Origin: Berberis thunbergii | Lineage: Eukaryota > Streptophyta > Magnoliopsida > Ranunculales > Berberidaceae | Reading direction: 5' to 3' | DNA length: 64,000 nucleotides | Assembly (NCBI GenBank): GCA_003290165.1 | Contig: QNQO01002056.1 | Location: forward strand, 99,686-163,685 | Shown: positions 10,796 to 19,719 of the stretch, piece after piece | Layout of the letters: the number at the start of each line of letters is the position of its first letter | How positions within the stretch are numbered: the first letter of the stretch is position 1 | Program-made: the position numbers and the translations under genes | Notes under the pieces: generated by a model | What the model saw: only the letters and a program-made list of their open reading frames with translations | Database searches by the model: none | Told to the model about the DNA's origin: nothing

Positions 10796-11420
10796 TTGTG
10801 AGACAAAATAGGACTCACAGTCCTTGTGCAATTGTGGGTTGGTTCCCAATTTTAAGGGAAAATTTTGAGAGGGAGTTAAAATCCTTTATTCACAAGGACT
10901 TAACCTCATGTTCTCTCTTTTGTTTAAATAGCAAACAACAACAACAACAACAAAATAGGGAAACATCAAATTAACGTGTGCAAGCAGCAAGACAACACAC
11001 AAAAGGCCTGATTACAGCAGCAGAAACAACGTGAAAGGCAACATACACATAGCCTGAGCAGCATGCAATTGAATGTGTTCACAGCGAACACAACGTAAAA
11101 TAGGCTATGATTCGTTGTGCGTGCAACGTGAAACAGTAGCCAAGTAGAAGGATTGGAATCGGGTGATTTCGAGTATTCTTCGTTTGTGAATTTCGTCAAA
11201 CTTTTGATGGTATTGTTTGCTTGAGATTGGATAATCTCAAGGATCGTTGTTTGACAACGTTGTAATTTCAAGTAAGTGTTTTCATATCAATAAAATAGTT
11301 ATAGAGTCATCGTTCATGGAGCAGGTAAAGCTGAACCACGTAAATCTCGGTGTCATCTTTATTTTTTGTATATTACTTGTTGTTTGCTATTATTTATATA
11401 ACATTTTTAGCCATTCACTA
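10796..11420 (+). mobile_element. Copia 3' LTR relic
   Basis: The sequence 'AAGGTGGAGATTG' directly before it equals the polypurine tract of the intact copia at 48.35 kb, so the LTR begins near 10,796 with 'TGTGAGACAAAA'. The LTR body differs from the intact element (another subfamily). The end is near 11,330-11,420, where 'GAACCACGTAAATCTC' appears. 10,987-11,190 is repeated at 8306-8520. The exact right edge is uncertain because no target duplication was found. Confidence 0.7.
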
Positions 11421-11489
11421 TCACCACCTAAATCCAAAATTTGTGTTAAAATTATTTCTATTATCAGATATTTACCTTACAGAATAGAG

Positions 11490-11634
11490 TAGTGGAAAGT
11501 TTATGAGGAAATTTCAAGTTACCAGAAAAAGCAAAAAACTGAAGAAGCATGATGTTAAGGCCATCGATACTTAGTGTTGGTTTGGTTGATGTTGGCCCTT
11601 ACACCAAAGGTCCATAGCAGAAACATCTTTATCT
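11490..11634 (+). repeat. CNL 3'-flank relic
   Basis: 'GTGGAAAGTTTATGA' followed by 'GAAGCATGATGTTAAGGCC' matches 17,028-17,110 downstream of the intact CNL. A further CNL copy therefore once ended here and lost its coding part, leaving only its 3' flank between a copia LTR and a MITE. Confidence 0.6.
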
Positions 11635-11643
11635 TTAATTTAT

Positions 11644-11846
11644 GGAAAATTCTAAATGTCGAGGTTTTGGGCGAGGAAAACAGCGAGGGAAATGAGGTGG
11701 ACGGGGTGGAAACCGTCCATCCTTCTCGGGATGTGAGCGTTGACTTTTCACGCACACATCCCGAGAAGGATGGACGGTTTCCACCCCGTCCACCTCATTT
11801 CCCTCGCTGTTTTCCTCGCCCAAAACCTCGACAGCTAGCAACACTC
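11644..11846. mobile_element. Foldback MITE, copy 3 (near-perfect palindrome)
   Basis: Arms of about 75 bp are almost perfectly inverted: 'GTCGAGGTTTTGGGCGAGGA' on the left, with its reverse complement ending at 11,832. Loop about 25 bp. The element is flanked by the 9-bp direct repeat TTAATTTAT (11,635-11,643 and 11,847-11,855). The same 'AAAATTCTA..TGTCGAGG' left end occurs in copy 4. Frames seen through it on both strands are palindrome artefacts. Confidence 0.85.
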
Positions 11847-12030
11847 TTAATTTATTCTCTCCTATTACTTTGCGTTACAACCACACTGATGCTTAAAATA
11901 AAGTAAAATCCATTCACACTAGTCCAAAAAAAGAGTCTTTATCTTTAATTTATTCTCCACTATTACTTTTCTTTATGACCACACCGATGCTTAAAATAAA
12001 GAAAAATCCATTCATGCTAGTAAAAAAAAA
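11847..12030 (+). repeat. Tandem duplication in CNL promoter region
   Basis: Two copies of about 90 bp (11,847-11,932 and 11,940-12,028) share 'TTAATTTATTCTC', 'GATGCTTAAAATAAAG' and 'AAATCCATTCA'. A related single copy lies upstream of the CNL remnant at 6.5 kb (about 6335-6400). This belongs to the conserved 5' flank of the CNL family. Confidence 0.65.
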
Positions 12031-12177
12031 AAGTGCTCCCACCTTATAATTATCTCAATGATACATCCTTCAATTAAGTTTGATTCATAAATATACGAAG
12101 GATATCTTTCTTTTACCAATCAAACAAACCTTCATTGTTAAACTCTAGTAACAAAGAGGAGAAAAAAGAAGGAAACA

Positions 12178-12357
12178 ATGACCAAGAGTATTGTGAGTTT
12201 AGTTGTTGAAACACTTGAGTCACTTGTAAGAGATGAAGTAGTTTTGCAGAAAAATTTTCACACCAAACTTGAACGCATCAAAAAAGAGTTTCAGAGAATT
12301 CAAGCTTTCCTGAAGAATGTCTCATTAGTGACCATATACATGGAAGAGTCTCAATGA
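12178..12357 (+). pseudogene. CNL 5' end remnant, 59 codons
   Basis: ATG at 12,178 opens a frame beginning 'MTKSIVSLVVETLESLVRDE' that continues 'FHTKLERIKKEFQRIQAFLK'. It aligns with the first 45 residues of the CNL at 13,363 (Rx-type coiled coil). Homology ends at about 12,320; the frame then runs into unrelated sequence and stops at 12,355-12,357. The leader ('TTTTACCAATCAAACAAACC') and a TATA-like word are retained, so it could still be transcribed, but it encodes no NB-ARC. Confidence 0.75.
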
Positions 12358-12921
12358 AGTTCAATTTTAAAGCTTGAGTAGTGTGAATGACACTAATTCT
12401 CAATTTTTGTTTAAAATGATACATCATAGGTGGACTCTTATCAGAGTGTGCCCATATAAAATCTAAAAATGGATTCTTTTTGTTAACAAGAATACCTACT
12501 TGACTTGTGATTCGCGGCACCAGTTGGAGAAAAAATAAGAATCCTCATCACTAATAATATGCTAAAAAATGATCCCCATGCATAATTAGAGGTTCTACAT
12601 TGATACCCATGTTGTTATAGATCTCGAACTTCATTAATCTGTAAAATGGAGTGTGCACATTGTACGATATTCATGGTCTAGTTTTGAGTGGAAATCATCA
12701 ACTAAATGAAATAAGTCGTTTTGATAAAATGGCAAATCAAAATCGAGAACCAATCTTAATTTATAGACGCCTAAAATGTTACTAATAAAATCAAACCAAT
12801 TGAGTAAATTAAATATATTGTATGATTTTACTTGGCAATGCTCAAGTAAAGCATCAAAAGTTTTACCTTCGTGTACTACTACTGCTACTAAGTCAGTAAA
12901 TGTTTGTGCCAGACATCCCAT
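12278..12921 (-). other. Unidentified coding-like fragment
   Basis: Two minus-strand frames (12,921-12,634 and 12,520-12,278), plus a short bridging frame between them, have an ordinary protein-like composition ('LNWFDFISNILGVYKLRLVL', 'VGILVNKKNPFLDFIWAHS'). Their consecutive order suggests a single degenerate coding sequence inserted into the CNL remnant. I do not recognise the family. Stops separate the blocks, so any gene is broken. Confidence 0.3.
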
Positions 12922-13260
12922 GTGAAGTAACAGCTGCGTTGTTCTCTTGCCTCGTCTTTTTCAACTTTCTACAAGTGAATATAATTTCCTCCACCCACCT
13001 GTTACATAATTCCCATGTGAACTACACCAGTGCTTTCTAGGTTGATTAGCATCCAAAAATAATTAGACCCTACAAACATTTTACGAGCATATGGATTTCC
13101 TTTCATCCCCACCTTCAATTCATCTCAAACCATGTCATGTTTGAAAAGAAATAACTAGACAAAAAATCATGAATCAATATAATAGGTCCAGTATGCCTTG
13201 GACCCAAGAGTCCCCACCTTTTAATTATCATAGTGATACATCCTTCAATTAAGTTTGATC

Positions 13261-13268
13261 TATAAATA
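13261..13268 (+). promoter_or_regulatory. TATA box of the intact CNL
   Basis: TATAAATA lies 95 bp upstream of the ATG at 13,363, in a block conserved in position before the CNL remnants at 6.5 kb and 12.2 kb ('CACCTT..AATTAT', 'ACATCCTTCAATTAAGTTTGA'). Conservation across three paralogues supports a core promoter. Confidence 0.55.
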
Positions 13269-13362
13269 CGTGGTGGATCTCTTTCTTTTACAAATCAAAC
13301 AAGCCTTCTTCATTGCTAAATTCAAGTAAGAAAGAGAAAAAGCAAAGGAGAAGAAGGAAACA

Positions 13363-16300
13363 ATGACTGAGAGTATTGTAAGCTTAGTTGTTGAAACACT
13401 TGGATCACTAATCAGAGATGAAGTGGTCCTGTTTATAAATTTTCACACCGAACTTGAACACATCAAAGAACAATTCCAGATGATCCAGGCTTGCCTGAAG
13501 GATGCAGAGGCAAAGGGAGAAATTGAGAGAGGAGAACAAGTGAAAGTTTGGTTGCGGCAGTTGCGACATGTAGCATTTGATATCGAAGATCTCCTTGAAG
13601 AATATTTATTTCAATACCATGAACAACATCTTCATGTTCGTGGGTATGGAACTTGTGGGTTCATTTACAAAGTAAAAAATTTCTTGCACAAGTACTTGTT
13701 TCAAAGACCTAAATTAGCTCATCGGATCGAGCACATCAAAGGCCGGTTGGATAATATTTCGAAAGGAAAGGAAAACTACCAGCTTCACGACTCACTAAAT
13801 GTAGCTTGTAAGTTCATAAATGTTTGCATTATTTATTTGAAACCATTTATCTAATAAAAATTAATTTGCTTCATCACTTTTTTTTTTGTAAAGAATATAT
13901 GATGTATACTGAAATGCCAATTTTCGTCTCCGCAGCTACTTCTGGCACGATACGACGAAATCCTCAAGATGATGCTCTGTTTCTTGATGATGATAAAGTG
14001 GTGGGCATCGATGAAAACAAAAGGGAGTTAATCACTCGGTTGATAACAGGAGAAACAAGCCTCGGCGTTTCTTGTGTGCATGGACAAGGTGGTGTTGGCA
14101 AGACCACCCTTGTTAAGAAGGTGTACGAAAACCAACAAATCAAAAGCCACTTTAATATTTGTGGATGGATCGTTGTTTCACAGAGTTATGACTCTAATCG
14201 CCTTTTGAAGGAACTGATTTTGGCGACATTAAATGAGGAGAGGAAGAAAAGTGTGAGCTCTCAATTAGAAGGCATGGAAGCGAGAAATCTAAAAGAGAAG
14301 CTCTATAACTCCTACAAAGACCAACGGTATTTGGTTGTCATGGACGACATATGGGATTTTACTGTATGGAGAGAAATTAAATCAACATTGCCTGATAGTG
14401 GATGTGGTAGTCGAATCATAGTGACTACTCGTTCAAGAGACATCGCTAATTATTGCCAAGAAAATTCCGGAGTTGTGTTTAAAGTTGAACCGCTATCTCG
14501 AGTTGATTCTTTGTCACTTTTTCAAAAGATGGCATCCAAATCAGATGTTCTAAAGAGCAACTACTCTATTGATCAGCGTACCGAGAGAGCCATTCTAAAT
14601 TTTTTGCACAAATGTGGCGGGCTCCCACTTGCCATTGTCGCCATAGCTGGCCTTCTTTCCACTAAGCACACAATTGTGGAATGGGAGAGGATCTATAAAG
14701 ACAATGGTGCACTGTTGAGTCATCCCGAACTTGGTGATGTGAATATTATACTTTCATTAAGTTATAATGATTTACAATATCATCTCAAGTCTTGTTTGTT
14801 ATACTTGTGCATGTTTCCTGAGGATCATCTCATTAGTTGTTCAAGTCTTCTACAGTTATGGGCTGCAGAGGGGTTTTGTGAGTCCAACACGGACGACATC
14901 ACAAAGGAAGACAAAGCTGAAGGTTATCTTGACGAGTTGATTGCACGAAGCCTCATTCAAGTGCAAGAAAATGATTATTACTCTGGTAGGCTGAGCAAAT
15001 GCCGTATCCATGACCTTTTGCGAGATTTCATTCTGAAAAAGGCTCGCGACCAAGAGTTTGCTGAATGTTTGCGTGGCGATGAAACCAACAGTGGTAGACT
15101 TCGGCGCGTGTCGTTTTTGGACGCCAAGGCAAAAAACCATAATACTTTGTCAAGCTCATTAAGGCAAATCCGGTCATTGCTTATGTTTGGGTCGGATATT
15201 ACTCCTAGTACTGTTTCCACAATTATTTTTGGCGGTGGAATTAAGCTTATGAAAGTCTTGCATTTAGAAGCTCCTTTGGCTGAATTTCCCGGCGAAGATG
15301 TCACAGCCAATTTAATTTTTTTGAGATATCTACGTTTAGATTTCGGAGTAAAGAAGTTAACGTCTTTGCCAAGTTATTTGGGGAAGCTCGTATACTTGGA
15401 AACCTTACATCTCAATTTCTCGTCAGATCTTGCTAATGATGAAGTTGAACTGCCAGATGAAATCCTGAAGCTCACCCGCCTTCGCAATCTGATTTGTGTT
15501 GGTGGTGGTGGTAGTAGTAGTTTTGTACTACCCAAAGAAATAGGAAGGTTGAGTGCCTTAGAAAACCTATACAAAGTTGATGGATCCCGAGGAATTGATG
15601 GTGCAGAGTTGGGGAAGTTAACCCGACTTAGATCGTTGGAGATTAATGAATTGCGTGAGGAAGATGTAACTGCTGTACTCGCTTCTTTCGAGAAGATGAA
15701 ACATTTGCGATTTCTATACTTCAATCCATCTGTAATTGGGAGAATTAACTCCATCTGTAGTTTTGAAGCTCCTCCTCCTCCTCCTCCTCCTATGCTTCAA
15801 TACTTACATGTAACTGGGAGAATGAAGGGGGGCACTCCAACTGATTGGATTTGCTCACTTGAGAGCCTCCAAAAATTGGAACTTTATGGATGCGGCATAA
15901 CAGAGGAATCATTTTTTGAAGCTCTTCAACTGAGGCTAACCAATTTGGTGACACTAAAGTTATGGGTTGGCGCCATAGAAGTAGAAGAGTGGTGCTTTCT
16001 ACCCAGAAGCTTCCCGAAACTCAGAATTCTGTTTCTATCATCAATGTCCAAATTGAAATTGATCAAAGTAGAGGAAGGAGCAATGCCTTGCATCCAAACC
16101 ATACATTTCTGGGCATGTCCAAAATTGAAGAATGTACCTACTGGGATTGAGCATCTCACCACTCTCAAGAAAATTAGCTTGTCCAGTATGTCAAAGCATT
16201 TTGAAATGGCAATAAGAAGTCATTGCTGGAAAGCTGGGCACTCACCGGCCATAGACGCAAGGTGGAGCCGTGAGTAAGTAATCCTGCTTTTTGAAAACAA

Positions 16301-16422
16301 AATGGCCTATGTTTTCTTACATGTGTATTTATTAACTAAATTTGGTCTTGTTTATTGTTGTTGGGTAATTACTTAGCGATGCTGATGCTGATGCGGAGGA
16401 GGAGGAGAACACCAAAAATTGA
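13363..16422 (+). CDS. CC-NBS-LRR disease resistance protein (RPM1-like), intact
   Basis: Intracellular immune receptor of the CNL class, expected to bind ATP/ADP and trigger defence when an effector is sensed. Proposed exons: 13,363-13,807, 13,936-16,273 and 16,377-16,422 (donors GTAAGT-like, acceptors CGCAG and CTTAG), giving 942 residues in one frame. Residues 1-148 form an Rx-type coiled coil with the EDVID-like 'VAFDIEDLLEE'. NB-ARC follows: P-loop 'GQGGVGKTT' at 198-206, kinase 2 'YLVVMDDIW' at 280-288, 'GSRIIVTTRS', 'CGGLPLAI', 'FPEDHLI' and the MHD-equivalent 'IHD' near 500. LRRs run from about 530 to 900 and include a Pro-rich stretch from a (CCT)n run at 15,771-15,791. The last exon adds a short acidic tail. 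Without that splice the frame stops at 16,277. No lesion is visible; it is the only intact host gene here. Confidence 0.9.
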
Positions 16423-16600
16423 GATGAAGATATTGTACATAATCAAGAAGGAGATCAAGAAACCATGATCCATAATGATGATGATGATGATATTGGAAAC
16501 AAGATCGAAAGTTGGTAAGCTTATTATAACAAGAATAAATTTTATTTATTTATTGGAAACCCAAGTTCAGTCCCCAAATTGACACTCTGTACGTAATTGA
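16262..16600 (+). repeat. CNL terminal-exon unit, copy 1
   Basis: Contains the donor 'GAGTAAGTAATCCTGC', an intron, the acceptor 'TTACTTAG' and the acidic exon, followed by 'GATGAAGATATTGTACATAA' and 'CCCAAGTTCAGTCCCC'. In this copy the acidic exon is cut short by TGA at 16,420. The aligned codon in copy 2 is TCA, and there the frame runs 22 codons further. Confidence 0.75.
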
Positions 16601-16610
16601 TGCAGTGATA

Positions 16611-16890
16611 GCATTGAGTAAGTAATCCTGCTTTTTGAAAACAAAATGGCCTCTGTTAATTTTGTTTTTGTACATGATGTGTAATTACTTAGCGATGAGG
16701 ATGCGGAGGAGGAGAACGCCAACAATTCAGATGAAGATATTGTACATAATCAAGAAACCATCATCCATGATGACGATATTGTACAGATCTAAATTTGGTA
16801 AGCTAATTATTACAAGAATAAATATTTATTTATTTATTGTAAACCCAAGTTCAGTCCCCAAATTGACAATCTGTAATTGGTGTAGTGGAA
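16611..16890 (+). repeat. CNL terminal-exon unit, copy 2
   Basis: Repeats 'GAGTAAGTAATCCTGC', 'TTACTTAGCGATG', 'GATGAAGATATTGTACATAA' and 'CCCAAGTTCAGTCCCC'. Its acidic exon (from about 16,694) reads 'DEDAEEENANNSDEDIVHNQ' and on to a TAA at 16,791, longer than in copy 1. It could serve as an alternative last exon of the CNL. Confidence 0.7.
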
Positions 16891-17369
16891 GCTGAAACAG
16901 ATTTAAGAAGCAGCATTTGGGTGGAAGAGATGTGCATGCATGTTCGATTTAAGCAGCTGGCGTTTGGGTGGAAGAAGGCATGAAGAGATGAAGATGAAGC
17001 ACGTGGTGTTGTGTTGAATGCAGCAGTGGAAAGTTTATGATCTAGGAGATTTCAAGTAAATAGAGAAAGCAAAAAGGTTAAGAAGCATGAATGATGTTAA
17101 GGCTATCAATACTTTGTGGTGCTGTGTTGTGTGGTTTGTTTTAGTACTGTAAAATTTACTTTGTGATACCATTTAGTAAAGAAAGCTTGTTTGTTTGTCT
17201 AACAAATTGTCTCACATAAAATGACAAACACTAGTGAATTCCATGTCGCTACTTAATTATTTCATTTTGATTTACATGGTGTAATCCCATGACCTTATAT
17301 CAGTCCAGTTTGAGGCATTAGTACTTGTCACCAAATTAATATTGGCAAACTTTGTGATATCATTCAGTC

Positions 17370-17800
17370 CAGGATGAAGATATTGTACATAATCAAGAAG
17401 GATATCAAGAAACCATCATCCATGATGATGATATTGTACCGATTGAAAGTTGGTAAGCTTATTATAACAAGAATAAATTTTATTTATTTTTTGGAAACCC
17501 AAGTTCAGTCCCCAAATTGACACTCTGTACCTAATTGATGCAGTGGAAGTTGAAACAGATTTAAGAAGCAAGACATTTGGGTGGAAGAATTAGACCAATG
17601 AAGAGAATATGAAGGGTTGATGTTTGAAGAAGACATGAAGAGAAGAAGAACAAGTGGAAAGTTTACGAGAAAGCATAAAGGCTATCAATACTAGTGTTTG
17701 TTTGTTTGTTTGTTTGATACCAGTGTTTGTGTCGTGTGGTTTGTTTCAGTAAAGAAAGCTCGTTTGTTTGTCTGAGAAATTGTCTTGCATAGAATGACGA
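17370..17800 (+). repeat. CNL terminal-exon unit, copy 3, partial
   Basis: Starts inside the acidic exon ('AGGATGAAGATATTGTACAT') and continues through 'CCCAAGTTCAGTCCCC' and the 3' flank word 'AAAGAAAGCTCGTTTGTTTG'. The donor and acceptor are missing. Copy 3's 3' flank is where the CACTA element inserted; copy 2's flank (17,180-17,262) preserves the empty site. Confidence 0.7.
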
Positions 17801-17904
17801 GCACTAAGTGTCTACGAGGCCCTATAACATAATTAAACTCTCATATGCTCATATTAATTGGATTCGTTTCATGTGAATTCCATCACTACAAAAAAACACA
17901 AAAT

Positions 17905-18610
17905 TAGCAACGGCAATTAGCGACGGTTTTTTACAACCGTCGCTATTTAAACGGTTAGCGACGGCATAAAACCGTCACTAAAATTTCTGCTACGGTTTTA
18001 GATATATAAATTAATAAAACCGTCGCTGACCTTTTTGCGACAGGTTAAAACCGTCGCTAATACAAACCTTGGCGACGGTTTTTTCGCCGTAGTTAATGTT
18101 TGAAATTTTTTTTTGCTAGCTACGGTCGAAAACCGTCGCTAAATTGATTTTTTTTTTTAAAATATAGCAAACACATTAGCGACGGCCTTCCAGCCGTAGC
18201 TAATTTTTCTGTGATTTTTTTAAAAAAAATTTATGAAAAACACCTTAGCGACGGCTCCAAAACCGTAGCTAATTTGAATATTAAAAAAAAATTTGCAAAA
18301 GAATTTAGCGACGGTTTTGGGACCGTAGCTAAAGTGACCTTTTTTAAAAAAAATAACAAACACATTAGGGACGGCCTTTCAGCCGTAGCTAATATTTCTG
18401 TGATTTTAAAAAAAAAAATCTATGAAAACACCTTAGCGACGGCTCCTAGACCGTAGCAAATGTGAATTTTATTATTTTGCGATTTTTTTTTAAAAAAATA
18501 TATGAAAACACCTTAGCGACGGCTTCTAGCCCGTAGCAAATGTGATTTTTTTTTAAAAAAAATTTGCAAAAGAGTTTAGCGACGGTTTTGTGACCGTAAA
18601 TTTTTAGGTA
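17905..18610. repeat. Left outer subterminal repeats of the CACTA element
   Basis: About a dozen palindrome-like motifs, 'TTAGCGACGG' paired with 'CCGTAGCTAA' or 'CCGTCGCTA', separated by A/T runs at roughly 60-bp spacing. In En/Spm such subterminal motifs bind the regulatory transposase protein; that role is inferred here. Apparent frames through this stretch are repeat artefacts. Confidence 0.85.
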
Positions 18611-18846
18611 AGATCCTTCTTTTTATTTAGATGTCCTCGATCTTGTTATTCTTTTTCTTCAAAACTGTGTAAATTTTTCCCTCTTTTTTTAGCAAAGCAA
18701 AACATTAAAACCCACAAAGAATCCACAATTTTCAACAACCCCATGAGGCCATTCTTGAAGGAATTTTAGGGTTTTCAAATGACATTCACTGATCAGGGGT
18801 TGGTCGGCTCCTGTTCTTTCCTCTTCGCGAGGTTTTGTCCCCAAAT

Positions 18847-18975
18847 CAGTTTTATTTCTTCATTTACGTGTTGATTCAATTGTGTTTTGTTTTATAATAA
18901 ATTGGATCTGAATTTTTATTTTCATTGTGTGTTTGACATCCTTATAGTGTGCTATTTGTTTGTTCATGGTGGGAT
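18847..18975 (+). repeat. Direct repeat, copy 1 (partner at 24,974-25,105)
   Basis: 'TTTATTTCTTCATTTACGTG' through 'TTCATGGTGGGATTGTT' is repeated almost exactly at 24,974-25,105. Here it runs directly into the partial transposase copy; at the other site it runs into unrelated sequence. It marks a rearrangement breakpoint. Confidence 0.8.
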
Positions 18976-19719
18976 TGTTCTATATGCCACTTATCTAGGT
19001 GGAAACAAGCAGATGATGGGTCTAATGTACTTACTAGTAAGAGACGTGGGGTAGCTGCTAAGACAATGTGGCATTTCCCACTTATTCCAAGGTTACAGAG
19101 GCTATTTATGTCATCTAAGACAGCATCAAGCATGCGTTGGCATGCAGACTCACGAGCACGGGATGATATCCTACGGCATCTTGCTGATTCTATGGCTTGG
19201 CGACATCTCGATAATCAATTTCCAGACTTTGCTGTTGATGGTCGAAATGGTTAGGATTGGCAAGTGATGGCTTTAACCCATTTTGAACTCTTAGTATTGC
19301 ACACAGCACGTGGTCAGTTGTCTTAATTCCATATAATTTACCGCAATGGATGTGTATGAAGCAACCTTTCTTTATGATGTCTTTGCTTATTCCTGGACCT
19401 CGTGCTCCAGGCAATGATATTGATGTATATTTACAGCCATTGATTTATGAGTTGAAGGAATTATGGGATGTTGGGCGTCTAACATACGATGCATCAAGGC
19501 AATAAAATTTTGTGATGCGTGCAGCTATCTTATGGACAATTAATGACTTTCCTGCATATGCAAACTTGTCTGGGTGGAGCACAAAAGGCAAGTATGCATG
19601 CCCCACTTGCAATGTGGAGACAACACGTCATTATCTTAAAAACTCTCGAAAGTTTTGTTATATGGGTCATCGTCGTTTTCTAGATGAGACTCATAGATAT
19701 AGACGTCAAGTAGAATCAT
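18976..19719 (+). pseudogene. Partial TNP2 transposase copy
   Basis: Near-identical to 29,819-30,563 of the transposase gene (from 'ICHLSRWKQADDGSNVL' to 'HRYRRQVES'). It is broken by a small indel after 'AVDGRN' (about 19,250) and by a TAA at about 19,502 where the intact copy reads lysine. It starts at the repeat breakpoint and ends exactly where a second CACTA-like terminus begins, so it looks like the interior of an older deleted element. Confidence 0.85.

Noticed and set aside
11574..11906. Open frames on both strands across 11.57-11.91 kb
   Set aside because: They read through a near-perfect palindromic MITE, so the same peptide appears on both strands; not genes.
18211..18456. Open frame within the subterminal repeats (also 20,155-20,579 minus)
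   Set aside because: The protein is a direct reading of the repeat unit (e.g. 'SDGFGTVAKVTF' cycles) and has no independent coding signal.
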